This document shows positions 22,201 to 31,118 of a stretch of DNA of 53,112 bases, in pieces; position 1 is the first letter of the stretch, and the number at the start of each line of letters is the position of its first letter. The notes below the pieces were generated by a model, which did no database searches, was not told where the DNA came from, and saw nothing but the letters and a program-made list of their open reading frames with translations. A program made the translations under genes and the position numbers. Origin of the DNA: Saprospiraceae bacterium (GTDB taxonomy: Bacteria > Bacteroidota > Bacteroidia > Chitinophagales > Saprospiraceae); the NCBI GenBank assembly GCA_020631235.1, contig JAHDHQ010000027.1, positions 1-53,112 of the forward strand, read 5' to 3'.

Positions 22201-25200
22201 TGGTACAACATCCCATGATGTTTGGTACGAGTACACAAACTCTACAGGAAGCAATGTCGATTTAGACATTAGTGTGACTACAACAGGTGGAACTAACGAT
22301 GCAACAGATGTAAGTTTTGTATTAGTTGATCCTGCAGATTGTGTTTCTGCACCTCCAGGAATCGATCCATCTGAATTTTGTATGATTCTTGATGCAGGTG
22401 ATCAAACAATAGAATGTATCCCAGATGGAACAACGATCCATATTGGATTTGGTTCTCCAGATTGTAGTCATGGTGATTTTGATATTACATTTACAGAAAC
22501 GCCAAATGGTGTTGATAATGATGAATGTGACGGTACCTTGCCAGATGTTACACCTGTGGATGTATGTGTTTTTGAAGGACCTAATTGTACTGATAACACC
22601 AATGCATGTCCAGAAGATTGGACTATAGGAGGTTGTGGAATGACAGATGTAGATGCAGCTGTTTGGGTTCAGTTCACCGTTCCGGCTGATGTAGTTTCTG
22701 TTGAAATTGAAAATATTACTGGACCTGGATCGCCTTATCTTGCAATCGTTGATGAAATGACAGACTGTACCGTTGGTCCAAATGTTATTTCACCTTGTTT
22801 AAATGCACCGGATGGAACTAATGGTACTGCAGTTATGGTAACTGCAGGAAACACTTATTATATATTAGTTGCTTCTGATATGGAAGGTGAGATTTGTTTT
22901 GATATAAAACTAAATGATCCACCTGATAATGATATTTGTGATCCAGATGCAGAGGTTATTGCCGGTGGGGCAACTACAGCAGGTACTACTGAATGTGCCA
23001 CGGCTGATGTAACCGGACTTTGTAATGCTGCAGCAACAAGTACGGTTTGGTATGAATATACAGTACCAGCTGGAGGTTTAAATGAGTTGACCATTGATGT
23101 AACCAACTTTATGGGTGCAACTGATGATATCAGTTTATTTGTATTGATGGGTTGTGGAGGTGCATTTTGGAATCAAGCAGATATGAGTCCTGCTGATTAT
23201 TGTGGAACTTCAGGAACGGAACTTTTAACTTTAACTTGTTTGGAGGAAGGCGATGTTTTAAGTATTGCTGTTGCATCAGATCCAATGAATGAGGGAACTT
23301 TTGACATAACAGTAAATGAAGATCCAAATGTAGATCCAGCTTGTGTGGATAATGATTTATGTGATGACGCAGGTGTTCCTGACATGGGAGTTATTACAAC
23401 TGATGACCCGGCAGGAGAAACATGTATAGCTGGCGAATGTAACACCTTAGCATGTCCAGATGCTGCAGTTGATGCAATTTGTGGATCTATTTTAAATGCA
23501 GTATTCTACCAGTTTACAACAGATGGTGATCCTAACTTGACGAATGGTACACAAGTATTTATGCAAGTGAATTTACCAACTAACTGTTTAGCAGCTCCTA
23601 TCATTTCAGTTTTTGAAGGAGACCCATGTAGTATTGCTGCTTTTGGACCTATGAGTTGTTTACCTACCGATGATTCTGGTAATGTAGATGTGACGGGTCT
23701 TATTATGCCGAATACAACCTATACTATTGTAGTGGGTACAACTGATAACGAAGGATGTGATGGATTTGATGTGTGTGTAGAAATCAGCACAGGTTGTGCT
23801 AATGATGAGTGTGTTGATGCTATCGATTTAGATGCTACAGGTGGTACAGCTATGAGTCAAAATACAGGATGTACTATGGATGGTGCTGTTGATTATGGTT
23901 GTGGTGACACAGAAGTTAGTTCAGCGTGGTATTCTTTTACTATGCCTGCAGGAACTTCGACCATGACTATTACGGTTACTCCAGCTCCTGCGAGTGGATA
24001 TTCTATCAATGTAATCGAAGCTTGTGGTGATGGAGAGACAGTTGGTGGCGGAAGTTATTGTGCTTCTAGTGGTATGGAAGAAATATTCTGTTTAGCGGAA
24101 GAAACTACTTATTGGATTCAAATTTCTACGGTTGTAGGTGAAGAATTAACTTTTGATATTACAGTGGAAGGAGATCCACCTACACAGCCCGAAGATTTGT
24201 GTTCTGGTGCTTTAGAAATGCCAGCTTCTGAGTGTATGTGGGAAGAATGGTGTTTTGATACTAATATTGCTTGTCCTGAAAATATCACTGGAACGGGTTG
24301 TGCGCAAGATGAAGACCCTACTGTTTGGGGAAGCATCACTTTACCGACAACAGCTTATGCTATAGAATTCAGAGAGTTTGATGATCCGTCATCCTACTTA
24401 ACGGTACTTGCAGATGATGTTTGTCCACCGACTACTTTCTTAGCTCCGGACTGTGTATCAGGTACACCTATTACGGAAGTGCCAGTTACAGGCGGGACTA
24501 CATTGAACATAATGATGAGTAATGAAGGTAAAGGAGAGTTTTGTTTTGAATATAGAATTTTGGTAGCACCTGCAGGTGATGATCCATTTGGTGGAACACC
24601 CGAAACTGAGGATGACATAGTTATGATGGGAGCCGGTGGAGGAAACGAAGCAGGATTTAACTGTTGTGCTATTGGTGCTAATGATGATCCGGGTTTAGAT
24701 CTTGCCAATATGGAATGTGCAGGGACAACAGATGATGATGCAGTATGGTACAGTTTTACTACGGTAGATGGTGATGATGGTTATCAGATAACCGTGAATT
24801 TCAGTGGCGGTGCTGCTGGATCATTTGAAGTTTATGAAGGGGTAGGAGGAATGGTTTTAGGTTCAGATTGTACAGCTTCTGCACCTGTTATTATTTCTAA
24901 CTGTTTTGATGAAGGCACAGAGATAGCTATAAAAATTGCTTCAGCGGTCGATGACTGTGGAGACTTTACAGTGACTGTAGAACCATATTCAGTTTGTGAA
25001 TATGCAGAAACCTGTGATGATGCACCGGAAATATTTACTCCGGCTACAGATTTAAATGGAGAATTCCAATTTGAATGTCTGCCTGGTTGTTTGACGACGG
25101 CTTGTCCAGAAGAAACTGTTGGAGAATGTGGATTTAATATGATTCCTACGGTTTGGTTCCAAGTGGATACTGATGCAGATGCTGCACAATTATATATAAA

Positions 25201-28200
25201 TGTTACTACGGCATGTGGATGGGATCCAGTTTTTGCCGTTTATGAAGGAGATTGTCCAGATGGTTTGATGGCAGTTGGAACTGCAGCTACTCCTATTTGT
25301 AATACTGGATGGGCAAATCCAGAACAAATCAATCAGCCAGTTATGCCGAATACCTCTTATTGGATTGCAGTAGGTGCTAGTGGCTTTGAAGCAGGTATGT
25401 GTGGAGATTTTGAAATATGTATTACTACTACCATTACCCAAATTATTTGTCTTGGAGATGGAAGTTGTACACCAGCTGCAGAAACAACGATTACTGATGA
25501 AGATGGAGTAGATATTACGGATGATGTGGAGTTAGGACAGAAACTATGTCAAGGCGGTAAATATACCATTTGTACTGACTTCTTCTATGATGCCTCAGAA
25601 ACGGGTGTGGATTGGTTGATTGGAGTGGTGCCTATCATTTCTGGTTGGGATGACGAATGTTATGTTCCTGAAGATGTTGTTGTAACTGGAAATGGAATGA
25701 CCGCCGAATGGTTTGATGAAAATATATTACAAGAGCAAGTAAACACCTTGTGTACATACACCGATGATAATGGAAATCTCCAGCTTTGTAATGTACTGTG
25801 TGGAGGTTGTCCATGTACACCACCAATGGCTGCTATGTCTATTATGCCTGGTGGTTGGTATTGGGTAAGTAATGGTGGTAATACCGGATGTGAAAATGAT
25901 GGTACACCTGGTGAAGGCTGGGGTATTGGTTCTACTCAAGCTAATGTGGATTTCTGTATGGACATGTTAGTACCAACTTTTGAAACACAAGCGGATTGTT
26001 TTGCCAATGATAAATTAGATTGGGGTTTCCAAACATTCTCGGATGGTGTAGCTGGTTGTTGGGAAGATCCAGTAGGAGAGTGTCTTTTAGATGAAAACCA
26101 ATTTAAGATTTACGAAATAGAATGTGAAGTACCACCAGCTACAGTAGGTGGTCCTGATGAGATTTGTACAGGAGATTGTGCTGATCTTCAAATTGCAACA
26201 GAAGATAACTCCAACATTGAAATTATAGTCACAGTGATAGATAATCCTAATGTTACGGGAGAAATGGACCATATGTTTGTAGGGGTTGGTGTGATTGATG
26301 ACTGTTTAACGAATACAGGCAATCAAGTTGAAACTGTAATGTATGAAGCCTATACAATCATCGACGGTGTTGTTTGTCCTGGACCAACGACCATCCACGA
26401 AGTGATCGTCTATCCAGAGCTTGTCGTTGAATTTGAAATGGGTGTAACTATTTGTTATGGTGAAGATTATGAGTTCGAGCCAGATGTTGAGGGAGGAACA
26501 GGTACAGGATATTCTTACGCGTGGGATACAGGTGAGACCACAAATTCTATCACAGTACCTCAACCAGTTCCAAGCCCAGCTGGATTCTATACTTACTGTG
26601 TTACGGTAACTGACAACCTTGGTTGTACGGGAGAAGCATGTGGTACAGTTGAGGTTAAGCCACCATTAGATTATTGTTTACAAGGTGATACTGATTTGTG
26701 TAAAGATGGTATTGCGCCACAAACTAATGATGAGTTTGCTACCATAAGTTCATTTGAAAAAGATCCGATTAATACAACACCAATTTTGAATTTTGAATGG
26801 TGTTATGATACGAATGATGGAGGAGATCTTGAATGGATGCCATTTACAGATATAACTACCTTATGGATAGATGAAATTAATTCGGATCCAGGTACATATA
26901 CCATCACTTTAAAAGTGGAAGACATCTTTGGTTGTGAACAAGAAACCGAGCCTTGGGAATTCACCATTTCTGAGCCGCCAATGGCTGATTGGGAAATCAC
27001 TAATTGTGATCAAAGTGGAACAGAAGTGTGTTTTACAGGTATACCGGCTCAAGTGACAGCCATGCAAATTTGTGATTCTGATGGAAATCCATTAGATGGT
27101 GCTAATACAATCTTTGATGCTGGCTGCCACATATTTACAGAACTTGGAGACTATACTTTAAAAGTGATTAATACTTTGGTTTGCCAAGATTTTGATAATT
27201 GTGATTGCGTGGGTATTGTTGAATTTACACTTGATCCTCCATTGACACCTGAAATCACTGTGCCGCCGGTTTGTGTAGGTGAAGATGCCACAGCTACCGT
27301 CGAAAACCCTACTGATTTTACGGATATTATTTGGTTAGATACAAATACTTCAGACGTAAACGGGTATACAATCACTGGATTAACTCAAGATTCTATAGTA
27401 TTTATAGAATATACTGATGTGAATGGATGTACAAGTTTCGGTCAAGTTGATTTCACAGTATTGGAAAACCCAATGGTCGAGATTACGGGTCCGGCATCAC
27501 TTTGTATAGGTTCTATGGCAACCTATGATGTGAACATATTGAATGAAGATTCAGACTTAACATATAATTATAACTGGAGTCCTAATGGCCAGACTACTTC
27601 AAGCATTACCGAAACGATTAATGGTGATATCACTTTCTGTGTTACAGTAACTACTGCCGAAGGATGTGAAGGGTCAGATTGTATTGATGTGACCACTGCG
27701 CCAGAAATTACATTGGAACCTTTTACCGCATCTATTTGTGAGACTGATGAAATTACGATAGGTATCGATGGAAGTGTTTATAGTAATATACAATGGGATG
27801 ATGCTGCCTCATCTACCACTGACTCTATTACGGTTTCTGGTACGGCAGCTATGTCACCTTTAGTGTTTATAGTGACGTTCAGAGATGTAGCCAATGATTG
27901 TGATGGATCTGGTACGTTTACCATAGAAGTGGATGCCTTACCACAAGCCAATGTTACCGATACCGTGACTATTTGTAATAATGCATTATTTGGATCTACG
28001 GTTGATTTAACATTGTATGAAGGAACAAGCGATCCAGGAGTTTGGACGGATGTAAACACGATTTTGCCTCCGCCAATTGATCCAACTAATTTAGATTTTG
28101 ATGGCTTTGCACCACAGAATATAATTTTTGCTTATACAACAAACATAGCAGGCGACTCCCAATGTCCTGAGGCTTCAGATACCTTAGTTGTAAAAGTTGA

Positions 28201-30976
28201 AGATTGTAATTGTGATGAAGTTAATGTGGGTGTGTTACCAGATTTCTGTGCAGACGAATCAGGTGAAATATTTATTGGAGGTATAGGATTTGCCACTAAT
28301 GATGCTGAAGCTGATTGGGCTTTTGTAGGCGGTTCGTCTAACATGACCATACAGGGCGATACAGTGATTCTGTATGATGAAAATACAGCAGGTGGTACAT
28401 ATACTATTGAATATACTTTAAACCCAATTGACCCTAATTGTGTGGGATTACCAGGTAATTCTGCCACAACAATGTTTACTATATGGGAGCAACCTACATT
28501 AAGTATTGTTACTGATACTACAGTTTGTAACGCAGATGTTGGACAAGGGGAAGTTTGTTTGAATTTCAACAATTTTATACTCAATACAAACGGTATTGCC
28601 ACTTGGACTGCTGATCCTGCTTATTTAACGGCTGGTGGAGACTTCTCGGATTTATCAAATGTTTGTTTTGATTTTGCGGGTTCACCTCCAAACGCGACAT
28701 ACTTCTTTACAGTAGATGTGCCAGCTAACGGAGAGTGTTCTGGTGTAACAGAAACGCTAGAAGTGACTACCTTGGATTGTGATTGTGGAAATCCAAACAC
28801 AAATGGTTTCCCTGTATTATGTAACTCAGGCGGCTGTTTCAATATTAATGATCCTTCCATCACAGGTTCTGCGGATCCAGGTGGATGGTCACTCATTGCT
28901 GGAGGTACTGGTGATATTAGCACCCTTTCTTATGTATTAGGTACAGGTGAAGTTTGTGCAGATCAAAATACTGAAGCTGGAACATATATTTTCCAGTATA
29001 CATTAAATCCTCCATTTGGCGGTACATGTATCGATGTATCTACTCAAACATTGACCGTTTTGCAAGCGCCATCTGCTTCATTTAACCCGACAGACACAAC
29101 AGCTTGTAATATAATACCTGCGCAAGGCAGCGGACATATATTAGACATTGAGTCCATGTTGACTTCTTCCGATAATGGAAATGGTATGTGGACAAGTGAT
29201 GTAGCAGGTTTAGATCTTTCAGATCCAAGCTCGGTAGATTTTGCAAGTATCAATGGTAATGTAGGCGATGTTGTAACCATCACGTATACAACCTCAAGTG
29301 CTACGGATCCATGTGAAGATGTATCGGCCACTATTACGATTACACTTATCGATTGCGATTGTTTACCAATCGATGTTTCGGATCCTGAAGATGTTTGTGC
29401 TGAAGACGGAACTTTAGTTGATTTATGTGCTTTAATTGGTGCCTCTGATCCTGGAGATTGGACTATAGGTACGGCTTCTAATGGTGGAGATGCTACCACA
29501 GTATCACTCACTGGTTGTGAGGTGACTGTTACTTCTGCAACTGCACCAGGTACATATGAATTTGTATATACATTGAACCCTGCGCCTGCTGATGGCTGTA
29601 CATTATTTGATATCGCTACTTTGGTAGTGCTAGAGCCGGTAGATGCAGGAGTACCGAATGAGACACCTGCATTCTGTGAGTACGAAACAGGTACGGTAAC
29701 ATTAGCTGATTTATTAGATGATGAAGATGCAGGAGGAATGTGGTCAGAATCATCCATTATACCATCCACGGGTGGAGCTTTTGATGATGTGAATGGAACC
29801 TTTACCATTGACGGACAAGCTCCAGGAAGCTATACATTTGTCTATTCATTCGATGCAAACGGACCGTGTCCTGGTGATATGGAGACTGTAGAAGTGATTA
29901 TTGAAGCAGAGCCTATGGCTGATGCTGGGCCTGATGGCTTTACCGATTGTACTAATTTAACAGCGACTATCGGTAATCTTGCGGGTTCATCACAAGGACC
30001 TGAGTTTAATTATTACTGGGTTGATTCTAACGGAGACACGATTAGTACGGATATGCCATTTGAGACTGATTTAGGTGGAGTATATACCTTGATTGTTGAA
30101 AACGGCGATACGGGTTGTTTTGCTGAAGATATGGTTGAAATTGTTCCTGATCCAGATGTTCCAGGTTTCGAAGCATCTGCTGAAGATTCTGATTGTTTTG
30201 GAGATAATTCTGGATCAATAAACATTACAGGTGCTAGTGGTGGAACAGGAGATTATATTGTTTATGTAACTGGGGATTTAGATACTTCATTTGTATACAC
30301 TGATCCAAGTAATTTAGATGGTTTACCTCCAGGATCATATGTGGTTATGTTAGAAGATTCTAATGGATGTCCTTCTGCTGAAATCCCATTAGTTATTACT
30401 GAAAACGCAGAATTTATAATAACTGATGTAGGAGATGTAGATTCACTAAGTTTCGGTACGGAGTATACTTTAGGTATTAATGAATTTATTAATCCTGATG
30501 CGATATCACAAGTCATCTGGACTGTTGATGGGGAAGAAGTTTGTGCAGCTCCACCAAGTACAGTTGAGGAATGTCAAGAAATAGTTGTCCTCGTAGAAAG
30601 AGCAAGAGAAGTATGTATTACTTTAATTGATACAACGGGTTGTGTAGATGAAGACTGTTTATGGTTGAGAATTCAGCTTGAAAATGATGTTTATCCTCCG
30701 AACGTTTTCGATCCTAATTTAGGAGATGATAATGGCTGGTTATTCCCTCAAACATCTGCGAATGGAGAAGAAGTAATTTACTTCAGAGTATTTGACAGAT
30801 GGGGAGAATTGATGTTTGAGAATTCGAATTTCCCTCCGAATGTACCAACTGAAGGCTGGGATGGAACATTTAATGGAAAAGAAGCCGTTCAAGGAGTTTA
30901 TGTCTATCAATATGAAGTGAGGTTTGAGAATGGCGAACTTAGACAAGTGGCTACAGATGCTACACTCATACGTTAA
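19208..30976 (+). CDS. Giant (3922-residue) multi-repeat T9SS-secreted surface protein
   Basis: A signal peptide (about residues 1-21, ending SALAQ) is followed by fifteen repeats of about 127-150 residues up to residue 2078. A Cys/Trp-rich domain of unknown type follows at about 2080-2310, then PKD/Ig-like domains at about 2310-2910. Seven ~95-residue modules occupy about 2913-3567, and a SprB-like repeat (DCFGDNSGSINITGASGG) about 3650-3735. The last ~96 residues (VYPPNVFDP to the terminal TLIR) form a gliding-motility/type B T9SS domain. Cysteine content is high and the protein is acidic, as expected for a calcium-rich extracellular filament or adhesin. No catalytic motif was recognised. 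Function as adhesin or matrix protein is inference; the frame is uninterrupted over 11.8 kb. Confidence 0.9.
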   Translation: MKKVLLFTFLLIGFISSSALAQSNDCATEDGTTEQDLSPGNTYPISTVGAGDEGDYTSLTLATNSTVFFNFTVNVTGCYELNIDAGGTPTGEISFGFHSGCPGSIDEVGTVMVGGIADSDEKMCLEGGVSYMLVLSTEDTDEGTFDISLTNNTSIVNDLCDGATTINETGGDADGILECLESYDMVNNINACPDVEADAGCGTDPLLTPNGGDPGVWYTFETGLDISEFEFVGAGDYEVFTGTCGGLVSQGCSNPYENNVPGTTYYVLVSGGTVTVQSLPTTTPANDLCVNAETISAGLAGDNTCATSDANACVGANDHVVYYLYTVPAGNNEDVTVSVSADGSSTEMVDGGIVVWEDCSADVTNMPCWDQINMNGQACALDTDVFLECVPGGTSGTTLIFAVSSATGDAGGFTINFTATPSTLPSNDDCASADPITTAGISSDNSCSTLEAGETLGSCQTDMQGTVWFTYDPTMDFQSVTFTLTSTGIANQFITAFDACTGSELLAEGNPSCDATEIVIECVDEMDIINIQVGSPLCDAGTFDIAVVEELSVAGDSCDDPIYDPSSHILECGETFTFNADPDACPDPDEVTCASSTDPGVWYYLEIDPDIPEIELTASGGAGFEVFSSPTLNPGPWDCTAFTSLGCGSPILITDMSLGYFVLVTGSTGSVELTHSQNPPATNEDCSAPDAAIANGTVAGNNICASAGDPCGDGTNGGHVVYFEYMTGATPEDITINLDASATDPAMTDGSIMVYEDCAGDVTNVVDWDVANGTGEQCDGLNNDVELKCVPAMTTIIIAIGSDDQGSSGPGPAEVGNFDLTLTVEEAGPDNDLCADAEDAVAGTNFTNICALGEASDCGLDPVLDHDVWYTYTPGFTATDITINVSADGANGTPATDVSVGIYDNTNACSQDPLDPCDATIGIFCNTLGTDMELSCITTPIVFYVGSADGTEGDFTITVTEADATPSNDECASPDPWMASVSTSNGCATGTLGFCGLDGTTSHDVWYEYTNSTGSNVDLDISVTTTGGTNDATDVSFVLVDPADCVSAPPGIDPSEFCMILDAGDQTIECIPDGTTIHIGFGSPDCSHGDFDITFTETPNGVDNDECDGTLPDVTPVDVCVFEGPNCTDNTNACPEDWTIGGCGMTDVDAAVWVQFTVPADVVSVEIENITGPGSPYLAIVDEMTDCTVGPNVISPCLNAPDGTNGTAVMVTAGNTYYILVASDMEGEICFDIKLNDPPDNDICDPDAEVIAGGATTAGTTECATADVTGLCNAAATSTVWYEYTVPAGGLNELTIDVTNFMGATDDISLFVLMGCGGAFWNQADMSPADYCGTSGTELLTLTCLEEGDVLSIAVASDPMNEGTFDITVNEDPNVDPACVDNDLCDDAGVPDMGVITTDDPAGETCIAGECNTLACPDAAVDAICGSILNAVFYQFTTDGDPNLTNGTQVFMQVNLPTNCLAAPIISVFEGDPCSIAAFGPMSCLPTDDSGNVDVTGLIMPNTTYTIVVGTTDNEGCDGFDVCVEISTGCANDECVDAIDLDATGGTAMSQNTGCTMDGAVDYGCGDTEVSSAWYSFTMPAGTSTMTITVTPAPASGYSINVIEACGDGETVGGGSYCASSGMEEIFCLAEETTYWIQISTVVGEELTFDITVEGDPPTQPEDLCSGALEMPASECMWEEWCFDTNIACPENITGTGCAQDEDPTVWGSITLPTTAYAIEFREFDDPSSYLTVLADDVCPPTTFLAPDCVSGTPITEVPVTGGTTLNIMMSNEGKGEFCFEYRILVAPAGDDPFGGTPETEDDIVMMGAGGGNEAGFNCCAIGANDDPGLDLANMECAGTTDDDAVWYSFTTVDGDDGYQITVNFSGGAAGSFEVYEGVGGMVLGSDCTASAPVIISNCFDEGTEIAIKIASAVDDCGDFTVTVEPYSVCEYAETCDDAPEIFTPATDLNGEFQFECLPGCLTTACPEETVGECGFNMIPTVWFQVDTDADAAQLYINVTTACGWDPVFAVYEGDCPDGLMAVGTAATPICNTGWANPEQINQPVMPNTSYWIAVGASGFEAGMCGDFEICITTTITQIICLGDGSCTPAAETTITDEDGVDITDDVELGQKLCQGGKYTICTDFFYDASETGVDWLIGVVPIISGWDDECYVPEDVVVTGNGMTAEWFDENILQEQVNTLCTYTDDNGNLQLCNVLCGGCPCTPPMAAMSIMPGGWYWVSNGGNTGCENDGTPGEGWGIGSTQANVDFCMDMLVPTFETQADCFANDKLDWGFQTFSDGVAGCWEDPVGECLLDENQFKIYEIECEVPPATVGGPDEICTGDCADLQIATEDNSNIEIIVTVIDNPNVTGEMDHMFVGVGVIDDCLTNTGNQVETVMYEAYTIIDGVVCPGPTTIHEVIVYPELVVEFEMGVTICYGEDYEFEPDVEGGTGTGYSYAWDTGETTNSITVPQPVPSPAGFYTYCVTVTDNLGCTGEACGTVEVKPPLDYCLQGDTDLCKDGIAPQTNDEFATISSFEKDPINTTPILNFEWCYDTNDGGDLEWMPFTDITTLWIDEINSDPGTYTITLKVEDIFGCEQETEPWEFTISEPPMADWEITNCDQSGTEVCFTGIPAQVTAMQICDSDGNPLDGANTIFDAGCHIFTELGDYTLKVINTLVCQDFDNCDCVGIVEFTLDPPLTPEITVPPVCVGEDATATVENPTDFTDIIWLDTNTSDVNGYTITGLTQDSIVFIEYTDVNGCTSFGQVDFTVLENPMVEITGPASLCIGSMATYDVNILNEDSDLTYNYNWSPNGQTTSSITETINGDITFCVTVTTAEGCEGSDCIDVTTAPEITLEPFTASICETDEITIGIDGSVYSNIQWDDAASSTTDSITVSGTAAMSPLVFIVTFRDVANDCDGSGTFTIEVDALPQANVTDTVTICNNALFGSTVDLTLYEGTSDPGVWTDVNTILPPPIDPTNLDFDGFAPQNIIFAYTTNIAGDSQCPEASDTLVVKVEDCNCDEVNVGVLPDFCADESGEIFIGGIGFATNDAEADWAFVGGSSNMTIQGDTVILYDENTAGGTYTIEYTLNPIDPNCVGLPGNSATTMFTIWEQPTLSIVTDTTVCNADVGQGEVCLNFNNFILNTNGIATWTADPAYLTAGGDFSDLSNVCFDFAGSPPNATYFFTVDVPANGECSGVTETLEVTTLDCDCGNPNTNGFPVLCNSGGCFNINDPSITGSADPGGWSLIAGGTGDISTLSYVLGTGEVCADQNTEAGTYIFQYTLNPPFGGTCIDVSTQTLTVLQAPSASFNPTDTTACNIIPAQGSGHILDIESMLTSSDNGNGMWTSDVAGLDLSDPSSVDFASINGNVGDVVTITYTTSSATDPCEDVSATITITLIDCDCLPIDVSDPEDVCAEDGTLVDLCALIGASDPGDWTIGTASNGGDATTVSLTGCEVTVTSATAPGTYEFVYTLNPAPADGCTLFDIATLVVLEPVDAGVPNETPAFCEYETGTVTLADLLDDEDAGGMWSESSIIPSTGGAFDDVNGTFTIDGQAPGSYTFVYSFDANGPCPGDMETVEVIIEAEPMADAGPDGFTDCTNLTATIGNLAGSSQGPEFNYYWVDSNGDTISTDMPFETDLGGVYTLIVENGDTGCFAEDMVEIVPDPDVPGFEASAEDSDCFGDNSGSINITGASGGTGDYIVYVTGDLDTSFVYTDPSNLDGLPPGSYVVMLEDSNGCPSAEIPLVITENAEFIITDVGDVDSLSFGTEYTLGINEFINPDAISQVIWTVDGEEVCAAPPSTVEECQEIVVLVERAREVCITLIDTTGCVDEDCLWLRIQLENDVYPPNVFDPNLGDDNGWLFPQTSANGEEVIYFRVFDRWGELMFENSNFPPNVPTEGWDGTFNGKEAVQGVYVYQYEVRFENGELRQVATDATLIR
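19274..25440 (+). repeat. Fifteen tandem ~127-150-residue repeats in the giant protein
   Basis: Most repeats begin with an N-D-x-C-like motif. Starts lie at about residues 22, 157, 286, 427, 556, 683, 831, 968, 1104, 1241, 1382, 1532, 1662, 1799 and 1934. Each has a central V-W-Y/F-x-Y/F-T strand, and most end in G-x-F-D-I-T-like strands. The pattern resembles the pre-peptidase C-terminal-type beta-sandwich of secreted bacterial proteins, but that assignment is uncertain. Repeats 2, 5, 11, 13 and 15 share an additional N/x-A-C-P segment, suggesting two subtypes. Confidence 0.8.
27945..29908 (+). repeat. Seven ~95-residue modules linked by DCxC motifs in the giant protein
   Basis: Modules with a D-x-G-x-W-like motif and a G-x-Y-x-F-x-Y-T-like strand follow each other from about residue 2913 to 3567. 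The linker DCNC or DCDC occurs at residues 2999, 3190 and 3382, that is at spacings of 191 and 192 residues, each time before the first module of a pair. The order is therefore one single module followed by three pairs. Confidence 0.75.
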
Positions 30977-31003
30977 TACATAAAAAAATATTAGCATATT
31001 TGG

Positions 31004-31034
31004 AAAAAACACTGCGCTTGCGTAGTGTTTTTTT
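31004..31034 (+). terminator. Terminator after the giant gene
   Basis: An A-tract and CACTGCG pair with CGTAGTG and a T-tract (one G-T wobble, loop CTTG), followed by further T residues. It begins 28 nt after the stop of the 3922-residue gene and lies 85 nt before the next start. Confidence 0.88.
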
Positions 31035-31118
31035 CATTTTTATGTGTCTATAGGGTGTAAGAGAATAATGTATTAGTAATTAATAGCACTTTTTTACTTA
31101 ATTTTAAGCGTAAGCCCT

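Noticed and set aside
29044-29808. 254-codon open frame on the minus strand within the giant gene
   Set aside because: Antisense to a clearly coding repeat region; Ser/Val/Pro/Thr-rich composition is the mirror of Asp/Thr/Gly-rich codons, with no signal, motif or regulatory site.
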